Assembly: GCA_024331045.1 (NCBI GenBank)
Contig: JANDJC010000026.1
Coordinates: 1 to 42,162, forward strand
Length of the DNA stretch: 42,162 nt
From: Nitrospira sp.
GTDB taxonomy: Bacteria; Nitrospirota; Nitrospiria; Nitrospirales; Nitrospiraceae
Reading direction: 5' to 3'
A model generated the notes under the pieces. It saw nothing but the letters and a program-made list of their open reading frames with translations, was not told where the DNA came from and did no database searches. The position numbers and the translations under genes are program-made. How positions within the stretch are numbered: position 1 is the stretch's first letter; each line of letters starts with the position of its first letter. Below are positions 39,667 through 42,162 of this stretch, one piece after another.

Positions 39667-40628
39667 GCGGGGAGGGGGTCGCACACAACGCCAATTCGTC
39701 GGTATTTTCGCTCTCGACGAGCCAGAAGCTCTTCAACCGGGAGATCGAGCAAATCAAAGAGGTGATTGGCAATCGTTTTGCCGACCAGCGCACAGGCGGT
39801 TTTCGGGTCGCGATGGGCTCCGCCCAGCGGTTCGGGAATAATCTCGTCGATAACACCCAACGTTAACAGATCGCTCGCCGTCATTTTCAATGCTGAGGCC
39901 GCATCCTGGACCTTTGTCGGATCGTCCCAGAGAATGGCCGCGCAGCCTTCCGGCGAAATGACGGAATAGACCGCATGTTCTAGCATAAGAATCCGATCTG
40001 ACACACCCAGCGCAAGAGCTCCCCCGCTTCCCCCTTCACCGATCACTACCGAAACGATGGGAACCGCAAGTTGAGACATCACCAGCAGATTTCGCGCGAT
40101 GGCCTCTGCCTGCCCGCGCTCCTCAGCCCCAATACCGGGATACGCACCGGGGGTGTCAATAAACGAGATGATAGGGCGATGAAATTTTTCGGCCAGCCGC
40201 ATTAGCCGGAGTGCCTTGCGGTATCCTTCGGGATTGGGCATGCCAAAATTGCGCTGCATCCGCTCTTTCAGAGTTTTGCCCTTTTGATGGCCGATCACCA
40301 TCACGGTTCGCTCGTTGAATCGGGCAAACCCTCCGACGATAGCACGGTCGTCGCCAAACACTCGATCTCCGTGAAGTTCCACAAAGTCACGAGTCAACGC
40401 CTCGATATAGTCAAGCGTGCTCGGTCTCAGGGGGTGGCGTGCGAGCTGTGTCCGCTGCCAAGGAGTCAACCGCTGGTAGAGTTCATTCTCCACCTGCGCC
40501 AGTTTGGCGCGCAGTTTCCGTATTTCTCCTTGGGCTGCGGCCTTACCTCCGGCTGATGCCGCCGACAATTTCTCGATCTTTTCTTCAATCTCACGAATAG
40601 GCTGTTCGAAATCCAAGTAGTCTCTCAT
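39663..40628 (-). CDS. accA: Acetyl-CoA carboxylase carboxyltransferase, subunit alpha
   Basis: The 321-residue protein is half of the carboxyltransferase that moves CO2 from carboxybiotin to acetyl-CoA, making malonyl-CoA. The N-terminal helical part (LDFEQPIREIEEKIEKL) and the crotonase-type core are present: TPWQRTQLARHPLRPSTLDYIE, DRVFGDDRAIVGGFARF, GHQKGKTLKER, DTPGAYPGIGAEERGQAEAIARN and GEGGSGGALALGVSDRILM. Length matches the E. coli enzyme. It lies 69 bases after dnaE on the same strand, a pairing seen in many bacteria. A CAGAAC-GG-GTTCTG palindrome (40674-40687) lies in the gap; it is not a known operator. Confidence 0.96.
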   Translation of the reverse strand: MRDYLDFEQPIREIEEKIEKLSAASAGGKAAAQGEIRKLRAKLAQVENELYQRLTPWQRTQLARHPLRPSTLDYIEALTRDFVELHGDRVFGDDRAIVGGFARFNERTVMVIGHQKGKTLKERMQRNFGMPNPEGYRKALRLMRLAEKFHRPIISFIDTPGAYPGIGAEERGQAEAIARNLLVMSQLAVPIVSVVIGEGGSGGALALGVSDRILMLEHAVYSVISPEGCAAILWDDPTKVQDAASALKMTASDLLTLGVIDEIIPEPLGGAHRDPKTACALVGKTIANHLFDLLDLPVEELLARRERKYRRIGVVCDPLPA

Positions 40629-40697
40629 CGTGGATAGTCTTTTCCTTCCGAAAGCCTGGTGATAGTGAATTTCCAGAACGGGTTCTGAACAGTTGGG

Positions 40698-42162
40698 TCA
40701 AGATAGCAAAGATAGGGCGCCTTTGCCTAGCACTTCTTCAATGTCGGCCATAAAATGCTCGGTGCACGACACCCCGAGACTGGGTAACGGCCCCGTTTCC
40801 GCTTCCAAATCGGCATCGTGCAGAAAGAGAGAAACGGCAGTGCCACCGGGATGACGCTGCAGAACTTCCCGCAAGCGGAGCAATTGATCCGTGGCATTCG
40901 GCTGGGCTGCCAAGCGAATACAAACCCGCTTGACCGTTTGTTTCTGCACGTCCGCCAACGGCTCAATCTTGGTGGCTCGGAGCTTGGGCCCCTTGTCACC
41001 ACGATCGACTACGCCACTTACCCGAACCACCTCCTCCGGAGCAATCCAATCTTGGGCGATTTTGTACACATCCGGAAAGGTAATGACCTCCACCGTACCG
41101 TGAAGATCTTCCAACGTCAGGTAGGCCATGCGGTCGCCCTTTTTGGTCACCATCGATCGCACAGCCACAATAATGCCGCACACTTTTACTTCTTTGCCAT
41201 CGGCGCTCTCAGAAAGCGCGCGCGTGGTCGTCGTCGCCAAGATGGCCAGCAATGGCTCGTACCGACTCAACGGATGGGCGGAAATATAGAATCCCGTTAG
41301 CTCGCGCTCATACTTGAGCCGCTGCGCTTGATCCCACTCTGGTACCGACGGCAACCGAAGAGCATCCGGTTCCTGTGACGCTCCGCTCGCTCCCATCTCC
41401 TCCCCAAACATGCTGGTTTGCCCAAGATCCCGCTCCCGTTGAGCCACAGCACCATACTCCATCGCCTGATCCAGCACGGCTAACAGTTGGGCCCGTTTGG
41501 CCCCGGTGGAGTCAAACGCTCCGGTTTTAATCAGCCCTTCCACCATGCGTTTATTGACCTTGCGGAGGTCGATTCGTCGGCAGAAATCAAAGAGCGAGAG
41601 GAAGGGGCCGGTGGTGTTACGGACGGCGATGATGGATTCGACCGCACTTTCTCCGACATTCTTGATGGCCGCCAACCCGAATCGAATGGCATCATCGACC
41701 ACGGTAAAATCTTTTCCGCTCACATTGATGTCTGGTCCCAGGACTCTGATACCGAGCTCTCGACATTCGGTAAAATAGCTCATGATTTTATCGGTATGGC
41801 CCATGTCTGTTGTCATCAAAGCCGCCATGAATTCAGTCGGGTAGTGAGCCTTCAAATAGGCGGTCTGATAGCACAGCACGGCGTAGGCGGCAGCGTGAGA
41901 CTTGTTGAATCCGTACCCGGCAAATTTATAAATCAACTCATAGAGCCGCTCTGCTTTTTTGTCAGGGATTTTGTTTTTCACGGCTCCTTGAAGAAACTGG
42001 GTGCGGAGCTTTTCCATTTCCTCCGGTTTCTTCTTGCCCATGGCCCGTCGGAGAATGTCGGCTTGTCCCAAGGTAAAGCCCGCCACTCTGTTGGCAATGG
42101 CCATAACTTGTTCCTGGTACACGATCACTCCGTAGGTCTCTTTGAGGATCGGCTCGAGTTCC
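40698..42162 (-). CDS. dnaE: DNA polymerase III alpha subunit, C-terminal part (partial)
   Basis: This is the 3' part of the replicative polymerase gene; the frame runs to the window edge (the last full codon begins at 42161) and continues outside. Visible are ELEPILKETYGVIVYQEQVM and AGFTLGQADILRRAMGKKK of the fingers/thumb region, the KAHYPTEFMAALM segment, a helix-hairpin-helix region, and then an OB-fold region (VKVCGIIVAVRSMVTKKGDRMAYLTLEDLHGTVEVITFPDVY) and the C-terminal tau-binding end. The PHP exonuclease and the catalytic Asp residues lie upstream. The stop is at 40698. accA follows on the same strand. Confidence 0.96.
   Translation of the reverse strand, partial: ELEPILKETYGVIVYQEQVMAIANRVAGFTLGQADILRRAMGKKKPEEMEKLRTQFLQGAVKNKIPDKKAERLYELIYKFAGYGFNKSHAAAYAVLCYQTAYLKAHYPTEFMAALMTTDMGHTDKIMSYFTECRELGIRVLGPDINVSGKDFTVVDDAIRFGLAAIKNVGESAVESIIAVRNTTGPFLSLFDFCRRIDLRKVNKRMVEGLIKTGAFDSTGAKRAQLLAVLDQAMEYGAVAQRERDLGQTSMFGEEMGASGASQEPDALRLPSVPEWDQAQRLKYERELTGFYISAHPLSRYEPLLAILATTTTRALSESADGKEVKVCGIIVAVRSMVTKKGDRMAYLTLEDLHGTVEVITFPDVYKIAQDWIAPEEVVRVSGVVDRGDKGPKLRATKIEPLADVQKQTVKRVCIRLAAQPNATDQLLRLREVLQRHPGGTAVSLFLHDADLEAETGPLPSLGVSCTEHFMADIEEVLGKGALSLLS

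Noticed and set aside
40674..40687. CAGAAC-GG-GTTCTG palindrome thought of as a LexA/SOS box
   Set aside because: The spacing of two bases does not fit the GAAC-N4-GTTC type box, and the site lies between dnaE and accA.

Overview
The window reads as a stretch of chromosome from a free-living bacterium, most likely Nitrospira or a close relative (Nitrospirota). This is an inference from the gene mix (trehalose/glycogen enzymes, a GH63-like glucosidase next to a debranching enzyme, a CadI/ArsI-SigZ pair, DUF2779 nuclease) and a mid-to-high G+C content; no marker gene that fixes the genus is present. There is no CRISPR array, insertion sequence, prophage or rRNA operon. One tRNA gene (tRNA-Ser, anticodon CGA) is present.

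Layout. 1-2940 (+): the 3' end of a maltooligosyltrehalose synthase gene, a small membrane protein, a short-chain dehydrogenase and a geranylgeranyl-reductase-like flavoprotein. 3055-7508 (-): a tight operon valS-nadC-birA. 7651-9779: a 39-residue very basic protein, a response regulator (-) and a HAD hydrolase (+). 9826-14872: a sirtuin (-), a ketopantoate reductase carrying an extra sulfite-oxidase-like domain, an SGNH-type hydrolase, a small membrane protein and a MATE exporter (-). 14977-20498: a two-domain nuclease (Cas4/RecB-like plus DnaQ-like), tRNA-Ser (-), a phosphopantetheinyl transferase and the operon coaE-trxB-thiI (-). 20682-28370 (+): a secreted beta-helix protein, a 61-residue protein, two large alpha-glucan hydrolases in tandem, a GlcG-like secreted protein with a lipoprotein, and a DUF3565 protein. 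28405-31005: a putative c-type cytochrome (-), a small membrane protein, a PilZ protein (-) and a 0.7-kb gene-poor stretch. 31006-34260 (-): a lysine/saccharopine-type catabolic operon. 34363-36212: two divergent coupled pairs (two unknown small genes; aldo/keto reductase with DUF488). 36415-37848: ArsI/CadI with the sigma factor SigZ, then a broken flavoprotein gene. 38024 to the end: a lipoprotein (-), a ferritin-like protein, accA (-) and the 3' part of dnaE (-).

How the genes connect. Several serve acyl and cofactor metabolism: BirA biotinylates the carboxylase of which AccA is a subunit; a ketopantoate reductase homologue, CoaE and the phosphopantetheinyl transferase lie on the pantothenate-CoA-carrier-protein route; NadC supplies NAD, which the sirtuin consumes. 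TreY, the glucosidase and the debranching enzyme act on alpha-glucans. The 31-34 kb operon combines a saccharopine-dehydrogenase-like enzyme, an ALDH7-type semialdehyde dehydrogenase and a short DUF1338/VOC-like protein.

The observations I would look at first are the ketopantoate reductase/sulfite-oxidase-like fusion, the ArsI-SigZ coupled pair in which the sigma factor has its own Cys-Cys...Cys tail, the short DUF1338-like enzyme in the lysine operon, and the double-nuclease fusion. None was checked against a database.
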